The notes under the pieces were generated by a model. The model was not told the DNA's origin. It did no database searches and saw nothing but the letters and a program-made list of their open reading frames with translations. The position numbers and the translations under genes are program-made. Shown here piece by piece: positions 10,537 through 17,910 of a stretch of 64,000 nt of DNA. Position 1 is the stretch's first letter, and each line of letters starts with the position of its first letter. Source of the DNA: Opitutia bacterium (GTDB lineage: Bacteria > Verrucomicrobiota > Verrucomicrobiia > Opitutales > Opitutaceae). Location of the stretch: positions 1-64,000 of the forward strand of contig CANJIU010000012.1 in NCBI GenBank assembly GCA_947474365.1. The letters run 5' to 3'.

Positions 10537-10981
10537 CGTCGCAGGCTTCTTCGCCCAAAAGGGTTATTCGGTCCAATCAAGTTTCACCAACCGCCTCCCC
10601 AAACGAGGGGGAGATGATGGCCTGCCAGGTTACACGGTGGACATTTCTGGTCCGACACAGGGGGCGGTCGAAAACGCGTTTCATGATTTCCATCGAGGAC
10701 AACGAATGTCCGGCGAGGGGCAAACTCGAGTTGCTTGAACGTCCGGAGCCGTCGGGACGGGCGGACCGTTTCTGGCTGATCGCCCGGTGGGAATACCGAG
10801 AGACCGGTCCCCAGATGGCGGTAACCGGAGCGACTGAATCCGGCGAACATCGATTGGCGCACGCCAGCCACTCGCCGGCCGGTCAAGGCAGGCGCAGTTG
10901 AGTTACAACTTTGATGACGCCCTTGCCCATTTCGCCTCCTGATCGACCGGAATCGGCCGAGCACGACCGCCCTGCCGGCTC

Positions 10982-11014
10982 CTTGCCGTGTCTATGCCGT
11001 GTCCTTGCCGTGTC
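10982..11014. repeat. Tandem repeat, 3 x 11 bp
   Basis: Three head-to-tail 11-bp units: CTTGCCGTGTC, TATGCCGTGTC, CTTGCCGTGTC. Only the first two bases vary in the middle unit. Confidence 0.8.
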
Positions 11015-11137
11015 CCTTCTGGGCGATTTCCGGCGCCCGGCCGGGTTTCGGCGCCCAGATTCGTGCCGAACCGCCATCCTCTGGCGCCCGATCGGACCGC
11101 CACTCAACCTTCACTGTCGGTATACTGCCGGGATACT

Positions 11138-11181
11138 CATCACCCACAGATTACCCACACATCACCCGCACATCACCCACA
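11138..11181. repeat. Tandem repeat, 4 x 11 bp
   Basis: Four head-to-tail 11-bp units: CATCACCCACA, GATTACCCACA, CATCACCCGCA, CATCACCCACA. The period equals that of the array about 125 bp to the left, though the sequence differs. There are no spacers, so this is not CRISPR. Confidence 0.85.
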
Positions 11182-11463
11182 GCGGTCGTTTCCCGTCGGG
11201 TGGACCCGCCACGCGCCCAAGCGGGCCGCGCGGCACTGCCTCCACCCGCGTCTGGCAACCGCCTCCTGGCCGTTGCATCGACGACGTGACACGAAGTCAC
11301 GTTCATCTACCTCACACTATAGCCAGACGCGCTGCGCCGCGGAAGGGGAAATTTGGCTCGTGCGTGCAAGTCGTTGCCGTGATCGAAGCGTAGTCCTTTT
11401 TTTTGCCCCGCGGTTCAGAACATAAATTCCTCGCCCCAAAGGGCGTCGAAACTGCCCGCGGCC

Positions 11464-11549
11464 GGTAGGGACGCACCTTCGGAGGTGGCCCCGTTTTTGG
11501 ACCGAGTTTCGTACCGGTCCTGCGGACGGCTCGGAGAGCCGTCCCTACC
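11464..11549. repeat. 86-bp element with terminal inverted repeats
   Basis: The ends are GGTAGGGACG and its exact complement CGTCCCTACC. Inside are two hairpins: ACCT-TCGG-AGGT (11475-11486) and GGACGGCTC-GGA-GAGCCGTCC (11524-11544). A run of T follows on the plus strand. It sits 12 nt beyond the 3' end of the oxidoreductase gene. It differs in sequence from the 140-bp repeat family. Confidence 0.65.
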
Positions 11550-11561
11550 TTTTTCGATCCC

Positions 11562-13007
11562 TCAGGCCAGCCACTTCTTGCGCTGCGGGAGATGCACCCA
11601 CCGTTCGGCGGCGGGGCAGCCTTTCGCGACAAGATTGGCGCTGTCCCATTCAATCGGCTGACCGACGCGGAGGGCGACCATCCCCGTCATCGCGAACTCC
11701 GCCGCGCGGGCCGCGATGTCGAACGGCTGGAAGGTGGCCGCGCCGCCTTTGCAGGCGTCGAGAAACTCCTTCATGTGATCCTGCCCGGGGGCGCGCGGAT
11801 ACCGGACGGCGAGCGGCTTGGCCGCCTCGTGGTCGAGCACGCCGCGGCACTTCGGGCTGCTGTCTGTTTTCAACCGGATCACGCCACCCTTGCCCCACGC
11901 GTCCGACAGCAAAATGCCCTTGTCACCGACGAACAGGCAGCCATTGGTGGGCACCTTGCCATACGTGGCACGGATGTCGGCCGTCACGTGTTCCGGCGGG
12001 CCGGCATTCGGGCCGTCGATCCACCACACCGTGACCGGGTCGAATTTGCCGCGCGCCGCGAACTTCCACTGGAATTTGTTTTCCGCCGGGTAACTGTCCT
12101 TCGCCGCCTCGGACGATTCCACGGAGATGTGGATGGGTGGCCCGAGTTCCAGCGCGCGCAACGGCAGGTTGTGCGCGTGGGCGCCCATGTCCGCCAGATG
12201 CCCGTCGCCGTAATCGAGCCAGCGGCCCCACGAGAGACAGCCGCCGAGATAATAGTCCTTGAACGGATGGACCGGCGACGGCCCGCACCAGGCGTCCCAG
12301 TTCAATCCCGTGGGAATGCGATCCGCGGCTTGCGAGATTCCCTCGCTCGGCGGGAACGTGCGGTCCATCCAGCAATAGACGTCGCGCACCTGCCCGATGA
12401 GTCCGGCCTGGATGACCTCCATGCTGCGGCGGAACGTGTCGGTGGCGCCGCCCTGCGTGCCGATCTGCGTGATTTGTTTTCGGCCGCGCATGAACTGCGC
12501 CATGTCGCGGGCCTCGGACACGCTGTGGGCGAGCGGTTTTTCGCAATAAACATGTTTCCCCGCCTGCAGCGCCGCCTTGCTGATCGGCATGTGCCAGCGC
12601 TGGCCCGTCGCGATGATCACGACGTCGACGGATTTTTCCCGTTCGAGGAGTCGGCGGAAATCGTCGTAAACGGTCGCCTTCGCAAATGCCGCCGTCAGAG
12701 CCGCGGGCAGCTTGCTGCCTTTTTTCGGCCGGCGGTCGCGCGGATTGGGCTGACCCGATTTGAAGCTCGCGATCGCACCGGGGTCGACGTCGCACATCGC
12801 GACGATGTTGTCGCCCTGCTCGATTACGGCGGGAAGAATCTGCGTGCTCCGATTGCCGCAGCCGATGAGCGCGACGTTCAGTTTGCCATTGGCCGAGTTG
12901 GCCCCGAACGCACGGGAGGAAAGCAATTGCGGAAAGGCGACCATCGAGGCGCCCGCCAGACCCGACTTGAGGAAAGTACGGCGTGAAAACGGAGTTTGAG
13001 TGCTCAT
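11562..13007 (-). CDS. Gfo/Idh/MocA family oxidoreductase, Tat-exported
   Basis: A 481-residue NAD(P)-dependent oxidoreductase of the Gfo/Idh/MocA family, expected to act on sugars or sugar derivatives. The N-terminus carries a twin-arginine signal (SRRTFLKSG, residues 8-16), so the cofactor-loaded enzyme is probably exported, as in glucose-fructose oxidoreductase. The dinucleotide-binding loop is VALIGCGNRS. The family motif EKPLAHS follows VYC, and the C-terminal half contains the beta-sheet substrate domain (WCGPSPVHPFKDYYLGG, DYGDGHLADMGAHAHNLPLR). ATG at 13007 starts the signal; upstream in-frame codons do not look like protein. No Shine-Dalgarno sequence is visible. The gene stands alone, and its substrate is unknown. 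Confidence 0.87.
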   Translation of the reverse strand: MSTQTPFSRRTFLKSGLAGASMVAFPQLLSSRAFGANSANGKLNVALIGCGNRSTQILPAVIEQGDNIVAMCDVDPGAIASFKSGQPNPRDRRPKKGSKLPAALTAAFAKATVYDDFRRLLEREKSVDVVIIATGQRWHMPISKAALQAGKHVYCEKPLAHSVSEARDMAQFMRGRKQITQIGTQGGATDTFRRSMEVIQAGLIGQVRDVYCWMDRTFPPSEGISQAADRIPTGLNWDAWCGPSPVHPFKDYYLGGCLSWGRWLDYGDGHLADMGAHAHNLPLRALELGPPIHISVESSEAAKDSYPAENKFQWKFAARGKFDPVTVWWIDGPNAGPPEHVTADIRATYGKVPTNGCLFVGDKGILLSDAWGKGGVIRLKTDSSPKCRGVLDHEAAKPLAVRYPRAPGQDHMKEFLDACKGGAATFQPFDIAARAAEFAMTGMVALRVGQPIEWDSANLVAKGCPAAERWVHLPQRKKWLA

Positions 13008-13109
13008 GTTTTTTGGGGTGCCGCATACGCGCGGCGCGTAGATCAAACGCTACCAACAGCCAGCTGTGTCGGCAAGGACGGATCTTCGGACGATGAAGGA
13101 CACCACTCC

Positions 13110-13240
13110 AGCGTCGGCTTTGGGGACAGGCGAAAAACACCGCCGAGGAAATCGAGGTAGCGCTGGGGACGCGACGCCCTCGTCGCGTTTTCGAACCACG
13201 CGACGAGGGCGTCGCGTCCCCAGTGGAATACAGAAAAGAG
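13110..13240 (+). repeat. Dispersed MITE-like repeat, copy with perfect 24-bp stem
   Basis: GGACAGGCGAAAAACACCG on the left matches the other copies. The core is a perfect inverted repeat: 13163-13186 pairs with 13200-13223 (CTGGGGACGCGACGCC... against its complement), with a 13-nt loop containing TTTCGAACCAC. The terminal inverted repeats are degraded in this copy, so the outer limits are approximate. Confidence 0.75.
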
Positions 13241-13301
13241 GGATTAGCGTATCCGGGATTTGGAACGCCGTGGACACCCACTCAGCCGCGACCATGCAGT
13301 C

Positions 13302-13429
13302 GAGAGCCCAGAGCGAAGAGCTGAGAGCCCAATCTCCAGAGCAGACACGCGCGCCGCCCGACCCGAAACCGAAGTTCACCGTTTGGCTTGCCCGCCTCTG
13401 GCGGGTTTTGCTCTCAGCTCTCGGCTCTC
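13302..13429. repeat. Imperfect inverted repeat of GAGAGC-rich arms
   Basis: The left arm at 13302-13328 is made of GAGAGCC, AGAGC and GAGCTGAGAGC. The right arm at 13410-13429 is GCTCTCAGCTCTCGGCTCTC, its near complement. The 81-nt space between contains a small hairpin CCCGCC-TCT-GGCGGG followed by TTTT on the plus strand. It lies just beyond the 3' end of the SDR epimerase gene. Confidence 0.55.
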
Positions 13430-13453
13430 CGCTATCGACTGAATTTCTACGGC

Positions 13454-14848
13454 TCAGGCCTGCGCCGGACGCTTCCGTCCCAGCGTGTGGCACAACGCTT
13501 CCTCCATCGTCGGTTGGCGGAAAACATAGCCGGTCTCGATCAAACGCTTCGGGCTCACCCGCGTGCTCGCGAGCAACGTGCCGTCCGCCATCTCGCCTAG
13601 GAGTGCGCGCAGGAAAATCGACGGCACCGGCAATACCGCCGGCCGGGCCAGGACCGACCCGAGAATCTTCGTAAACGCCGCGTTCATCAGCCGCTGCGGC
13701 GCCACCACATTGACCGCGCCCCGGAGCCGCGGGTCGACGATCGCGTGGTAGAGTGCGCCCACCGCGTCATCGATACTAATCCAACTCATCCATTGTGCAC
13801 CGGAACCGACGCGACCGCCGAGCCCGAGCCGAAACAACGGAAGCATCTTCGCCAGCGCGCCACCAGCCGGAGTCATCACGACGCCAAAACGCGCCAACAC
13901 GGTGCGCACACCTGACCGGGCCGCGCCCTCTGCGTGCGTTTCCCACGCGAGGCACACCTCGGGCAGAAACCCGTGACCGATCACTGAGTTCTCATCCAGA
14001 ATCTCGTCGCCGCGGTCGCCGTAGAAACCCACCGCCGACGCACTCACAAAGACGGCCGGCTTGCGCCGCATCTTTTGGAGGGCAACCACCAGTGTGCGAG
14101 TGGCATCGGTGCGGCTGCGTAGAATCGCATCCTTTCGGGTGGCGGTCCAACGACCCGCGCCAACATTCTCGCCCGACAGGTTCACGATCGCATCGACGCC
14201 CTCGAGTTTGGCCGCATCGAGCGCGCCGGTTGCCGGATCCCACGACACTTCGTCGTCCGCCGCCCCCGCCCGCCGCACGAGCCGCAGCACTGAATGTCCC
14301 TGCGTCTGCAGGAACGCCCCCAGCGCGCGCCCCACCAGCCCGGAGGCTCCCGCGATGAGGATCCGTTGCGAAGGGACCACTCCGTAGCGCGAGGCAATTT
14401 CCGTGTCCGCCTTCGTCATTGCGTGGCGCCAGGCAAAGAGGCCCTGCAGTTTTCCGCGCACAATTCCCCCGGCCAAGGCGCGGCCGATGGCGCCGCCCGG
14501 GAGTCGATACGAAATCTCGTCGGTCAGGGTGCACGCCTTCGGACCGTCGGGCGAGATGCGGTGCAGGTGCTCCCACGCAGCGAACGGCCCCGCCAGCTGC
14601 ACGTCTCGAAACTGGCGCCCGGCCACGTAGTCGCGGTGCTCCATCTGCCAACTCATCCAGAAAGGACCGACCTTGTTGCGAACTGTCACCCGGGCGCCGT
14701 CCCGCACGCCTCCGGTCGCTGAAACCAATTCGACCCGTTCCCACGGGGGACAAAGCCGTCCCAACGCGCCGGGCCGTTCATGCCACGCAAAAACCTCCTC
14801 CGCCGGCCGCTCAATCCGGGTCGTGAGGGAAAATGTTTCGTTGCTCAT
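13454..14848 (-). CDS. SRPBCC-SDR fusion, TIGR01777 family epimerase
   Basis: A 464-residue protein with two parts. Residues about 1-150 form an SRPBCC ligand-binding domain (TTRIERPAEEVFAWHERPGA). Residues about 160-464 are an NAD(P)-binding SDR of the TIGR01777/YfcH family: ILIAGASGLVGRALGAFL, then DAIVNLSGENVGAGRWT, RTDATRTLV, and the C-terminal extension with RVSPKRLIETGYVFRQPTMEEAL. The reaction is not known; such proteins are often labelled cell-division inhibitor or nucleoside-diphosphate-sugar epimerase without proof. ATG at 14848 has GGAG 7 nt upstream and matches the domain start; in-frame codons further up lie inside the photolyase gene. It begins 4 nt after the photolyase stop, so the two are in one operon. 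Confidence 0.88.
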   Translation of the reverse strand: MSNETFSLTTRIERPAEEVFAWHERPGALGRLCPPWERVELVSATGGVRDGARVTVRNKVGPFWMSWQMEHRDYVAGRQFRDVQLAGPFAAWEHLHRISPDGPKACTLTDEISYRLPGGAIGRALAGGIVRGKLQGLFAWRHAMTKADTEIASRYGVVPSQRILIAGASGLVGRALGAFLQTQGHSVLRLVRRAGAADDEVSWDPATGALDAAKLEGVDAIVNLSGENVGAGRWTATRKDAILRSRTDATRTLVVALQKMRRKPAVFVSASAVGFYGDRGDEILDENSVIGHGFLPEVCLAWETHAEGAARSGVRTVLARFGVVMTPAGGALAKMLPLFRLGLGGRVGSGAQWMSWISIDDAVGALYHAIVDPRLRGAVNVVAPQRLMNAAFTKILGSVLARPAVLPVPSIFLRALLGEMADGTLLASTRVSPKRLIETGYVFRQPTMEEALCHTLGRKRPAQA

Positions 14849-14852
14849 TTGG

Positions 14853-16316
14853 TCACTCCGCACTCCCCGCCGGAGTTCGAATCGATTTGAGCGCGGCGAG
14901 GGCAGCGTTGCGTGCCGCGGTGTGCTCCACGATGGGAGACGGATACGTTTCGCCGAGGCGAATCCCCGCCTTCGCCAGCACGCCAGGCGGCGCCTCCCAC
15001 GGCGCATGAAGGTGTTCGGAAGGAAGGTGCGCGAGTTCGGGAATCCACCGCCGGACATAACTCCCCTCGGAGTCGAACTTCAATCCCTGCAACACCGGGG
15101 CGAAAATCCGGAAATAAGGCGCCGCATCCGCGCCGCACCCGGCCGACCATTGCCAGCCGAGCGTGTTGGACGCCAGATCAGCGTCGACCAGCGTGTCCCA
15201 AAACCACGCTGCACCGGCCGTCCACGAGAGCCGGAGATGTTTCACGAGAAACGAGCCGACGATCATGCGCACGCGATTGTGCATCCAACCCGTGTGCCAG
15301 AGTTGCCGCATGCCGGCGTCGACAATCGGATAGCCGGTGCGCCCCTTTTGCCAGGCGCGCAGCATCGTGCCGTGCGGGTCGCGGGCCCAGGGGAAACGTG
15401 CGAAGTCCTCTCGGAGCGGCCGCTCCGGCGTGTGGTTGAAGTGAAACAGCAATTGGTGCGCGAATTCGCGCCACCCCACTTCGCTCAGGAAGACGCCCGC
15501 GCCTTTGCTGGGCGGAAACACTCCGCTGTCCCGCGATTCGGCCTGCACCGCGGCCCACACCTGGCGCGGTCCGATTTCACCAAAATGCAAATGGGGCGAA
15601 AGCATCGACGTCCCGTCCACCGCCGGGAAGTTCCGCTTGTCGGAGTAGCTCTCCATCGCCCCGGCAACAAACGACTTCACCCGCTTCGCTGCGCCCGCTT
15701 CGCCGGGTGTCCACACCTCGCCGAATCCGGCGGCCCAGGGTCGGGTTGGCAACAGCCCGAGTTCCTCCAGTGCGAGCGACTCCGGCCAGCGCGACGGTGC
15801 CGCGAAGCGGGCGTGGATCAGCTTGGTCGGCGCCTCGACGGGCAGCGTCAGGCAATGCCGCCAATAGGGCGTGAACACCTGGAACGGATTTCCCTGCTTG
15901 TTTGAAACCGTGTGCGGCTCGTTGAGCAGCGCGGCGTTGAAACTCTTCGCCTCGATCCCCGCGGCGTTGAAGCTTTTCTTGAGCCCGGCATCCCGCGCGA
16001 TGATCGCGGGTTCGTAGCGTCGGTTCCAATAAATCGCGTCGCTCCCAGTTGACTCGACCAGAGTTTGCAACACCGCCTCCGACGAACCGCGAGCGATCAC
16101 GAGCCGCGAGCCTCGACTCCGCAGGCTGGCATCGAGACTGGTCAACGACTGGTGCAGCCACCAGCGGGACGCCCCGCCCGGCCGCCAACGTCCCTCACCC
16201 TCGTCGTCGAGGATGAATACCGGCACGACGGCGCCCCCGCGCGCAATCGCGGCGGCGAGGGCCGGATTGTCCTGCAGGCGCAGGTCTTGTCGGAACCAGA
16301 GGAGCGTTGATTTCAT
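14853..16316 (-). CDS. phrB: Deoxyribodipyrimidine photo-lyase, class I type
   Basis: A 487-residue enzyme that repairs UV-induced pyrimidine dimers with blue light, using FADH-. The N-terminal antenna-binding domain begins LLWFRQDLRLQDNPAL. The C-terminal FAD-binding domain has the family run WQKGRTGYPIVDAGMRQL, GWMHNRVRMIVGSFLVKHL, WFWDTLVDADLASNTLGWQW and GCGADAAPYFRIF, followed by YVRRWIPEL. These match class I CPD photolyases better than the DASH or class II types; separating CPD from related cryptochromes would need a tree. ATG at 16316 starts the conserved strand. It is the first gene of a two-gene operon with the SDR fusion protein and follows glycogen synthase on the same strand after 75 bp. 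Confidence 0.92.
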   Translation of the reverse strand: MKSTLLWFRQDLRLQDNPALAAAIARGGAVVPVFILDDEGEGRWRPGGASRWWLHQSLTSLDASLRSRGSRLVIARGSSEAVLQTLVESTGSDAIYWNRRYEPAIIARDAGLKKSFNAAGIEAKSFNAALLNEPHTVSNKQGNPFQVFTPYWRHCLTLPVEAPTKLIHARFAAPSRWPESLALEELGLLPTRPWAAGFGEVWTPGEAGAAKRVKSFVAGAMESYSDKRNFPAVDGTSMLSPHLHFGEIGPRQVWAAVQAESRDSGVFPPSKGAGVFLSEVGWREFAHQLLFHFNHTPERPLREDFARFPWARDPHGTMLRAWQKGRTGYPIVDAGMRQLWHTGWMHNRVRMIVGSFLVKHLRLSWTAGAAWFWDTLVDADLASNTLGWQWSAGCGADAAPYFRIFAPVLQGLKFDSEGSYVRRWIPELAHLPSEHLHAPWEAPPGVLAKAGIRLGETYPSPIVEHTAARNAALAALKSIRTPAGSAE

Positions 16317-16391
16317 CGTGAGGGCCCACGGCGGGCGGGCGGCGTCCTCCATTACGCCCGGAAGGTCCCGGCGGACGCCGGGATTTACCGA

Positions 16392-17834
16392 TTACAGCGA
16401 ATCCTGATACAGCCGTTCGTAGCCCGCCGCGGCCACTTTCCAGCTGAAGTCCTTGGCCATGCCGCGCTGCTGGGTGGCGGCGTAGCGCGGCCGGTCAGCA
16501 AAAAGGACCAGCGCCCGCTGCAGCGCGTGGCGCAAACTCAGCGCACTCGGCTCGCACATCAGTCCAGTGCCGTGCGCGGGATCATCGTCGACATCAACGA
16601 CCGTGTCGGCGAGCCCGCCCACCCGGCTGACCACGGGAAGGGTCCCGTAGACCTGGGAATACATCTGGTTTAGTCCACACGGTTCGAACACCGAGGGCAT
16701 GATGAAGAAATCACTTCCCGCCTCGATCAAATGGCTCATCGCCTCGTCGAGCTTGGTGGAGACGGAGATCTTCTGCGGTGCGGCGGCAGCGAGTTCGCGC
16801 AGTTCTTCTTCCATCCGTCGACTGCCCGAGCCCAGCACGACCAGACGCACGTCCTGAGTCAGAAAGAAGTCCCGATTCTCCAAAACGAAATCGATGCCCT
16901 TCTGCTCGGTGAGACGCGCCACTACGCCGAAGATCGGGCTCTTCGCGTCAGACGACAGGCCGGTCCGCTTCAACAATTCGGCTCGGCACACGGCCTTTCC
17001 CGCGAGATTGACGGCAGAATAGCGCGCGGGGATGAGGGAATCGACGGCGGGATTCCACACGGCGTTGTCGACGCCGTTGAGGAGGCCGACGATGTCATCC
17101 GCCCGCGTCTGCACCACGCCTTCCAGGCCGCAGCCAAATTCCGGGGTCTGGATTTCCTTGGCGTAGCGCGGACTGACCGTCGTGACGCGATCCGCGAACA
17201 TGATTCCGCCCTTCATCAGGTTGATCTGCGAATAATACTCGAGACCGTCCATCTGGTTGAGTTCGTCGGGCAGATTGGTGCGCGCAAACGTCTTGGAGGG
17301 AAACACGCCCTGATAGGCGATGTTGTGAATCGTAAAGATGGTCTTCAACGCGAGCGTGACCCCGTGGCGCCGCTCGGCTTCCCGCAGCCACACGGGCAGC
17401 AGCGCAGCCTGCCAGTCGTGGCAATGGACGACATCCGCCTGCAGCTCACCGAGCCGCAGCATCTCGACGACCGCCTTGCAGAAGAAGATGAAGCGGTCGG
17501 AATTATCCTCATAATCGCGCTCACCGTTCCCGTAGGGCTGGCGGCGATCGAAGAATTCCTCGCGGCAGATGAGGTACACCTTCAGGTTCTTGCGCGGAGA
17601 AAACACGCGGACATCGCCGGAGAGGAAGTCGTTCGCCATCTCGACCTTGAGGCGCATCTTGCGCTCGGCGCCCGACGCATCGGGGTGTTCGAGCGCCGCC
17701 CGGTAGCCAGGCAGGAATACGGACAACTCGTGACCGTTCTCCGCCAGGGCAGAGCACAGCGCACTCACGGCGTCGGCCAGACCGCCGGTCTTCATGTAAG
17801 GGAACATCTCGCTCGCCACGTGGACGATTTTCAT
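16392..17834 (-). CDS. glgA: Glycogen (starch) synthase, GT5 family
   Basis: A 480-residue ADP-glucose:alpha-glucan glucosyltransferase that elongates glycogen in the cytoplasm. The N-terminal GT5 domain has the ADP-glucose-binding KTGGLAD motif at residues 15-21, then HCHDWQAALLPVWL and TIHNIAYQGVFP. The GT1-like C-terminal half has FGVVARLTEQKGIDFVLE, DFFIMPSVFEPCGLNQMYSQ and YGTLPVVSRVGGLADTV, which hold the catalytic glutamate and the nucleotide site. Length is normal. No other glycogen gene (glgB, glgC, glgP) is in the window. The gene is divergent from RNase R with 76 bp between starts; no Shine-Dalgarno sequence is visible. Confidence 0.95.
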   Translation of the reverse strand: MKIVHVASEMFPYMKTGGLADAVSALCSALAENGHELSVFLPGYRAALEHPDASGAERKMRLKVEMANDFLSGDVRVFSPRKNLKVYLICREEFFDRRQPYGNGERDYEDNSDRFIFFCKAVVEMLRLGELQADVVHCHDWQAALLPVWLREAERRHGVTLALKTIFTIHNIAYQGVFPSKTFARTNLPDELNQMDGLEYYSQINLMKGGIMFADRVTTVSPRYAKEIQTPEFGCGLEGVVQTRADDIVGLLNGVDNAVWNPAVDSLIPARYSAVNLAGKAVCRAELLKRTGLSSDAKSPIFGVVARLTEQKGIDFVLENRDFFLTQDVRLVVLGSGSRRMEEELRELAAAAPQKISVSTKLDEAMSHLIEAGSDFFIMPSVFEPCGLNQMYSQVYGTLPVVSRVGGLADTVVDVDDDPAHGTGLMCEPSALSLRHALQRALVLFADRPRYAATQQRGMAKDFSWKVAAAGYERLYQDSL

Positions 17835-17910
17835 CGCCGGTAGCTAACCCGGACTGTTTCGTCAGTCCAATCACAAAGCACGGGCCACGACCGCGCATCC
17901 TTATCCATCT

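Larger units (their letters stand above)
10537..11561. other. 1-kb gene-free, repeat-rich stretch
   Basis: No protein family is recognisable in any frame; the frames are short, Arg/Pro-rich and overlap on both strands. The region contains two short tandem arrays, both with an 11-bp period (10982-11014 and 11138-11181), and an 86-bp inverted-repeat element (11464-11549). The base composition is more mixed than in neighbouring genes. It may be decayed mobile DNA, but no transposase remnant could be identified. Confidence 0.5.
13008..13453. other. Intergenic stretch dominated by inverted repeats
   Basis: 446 bp between two minus-strand genes. The left part holds a copy of the dispersed palindromic repeat (about 13110-13240) with a perfect 24-bp stem. 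The right part holds a long imperfect inverted repeat (13302-13429). No gene is seen. Confidence 0.6.

Noticed and set aside
11138-11181. Possible CRISPR array
   Set aside because: The repeats are 11 bp and directly adjacent, with no spacers and no cas genes.
10537-11561. Decayed insertion sequence
   Set aside because: The position and mixed composition invite this reading, but no transposase fragment or target-site duplication could be identified.
11592-12986. 464-codon plus-strand open frame across the oxidoreductase
   Set aside because: It is a shadow of the Gfo/Idh/MocA gene; its composition is dominated by Arg, His and Asp as expected for a complementary frame.
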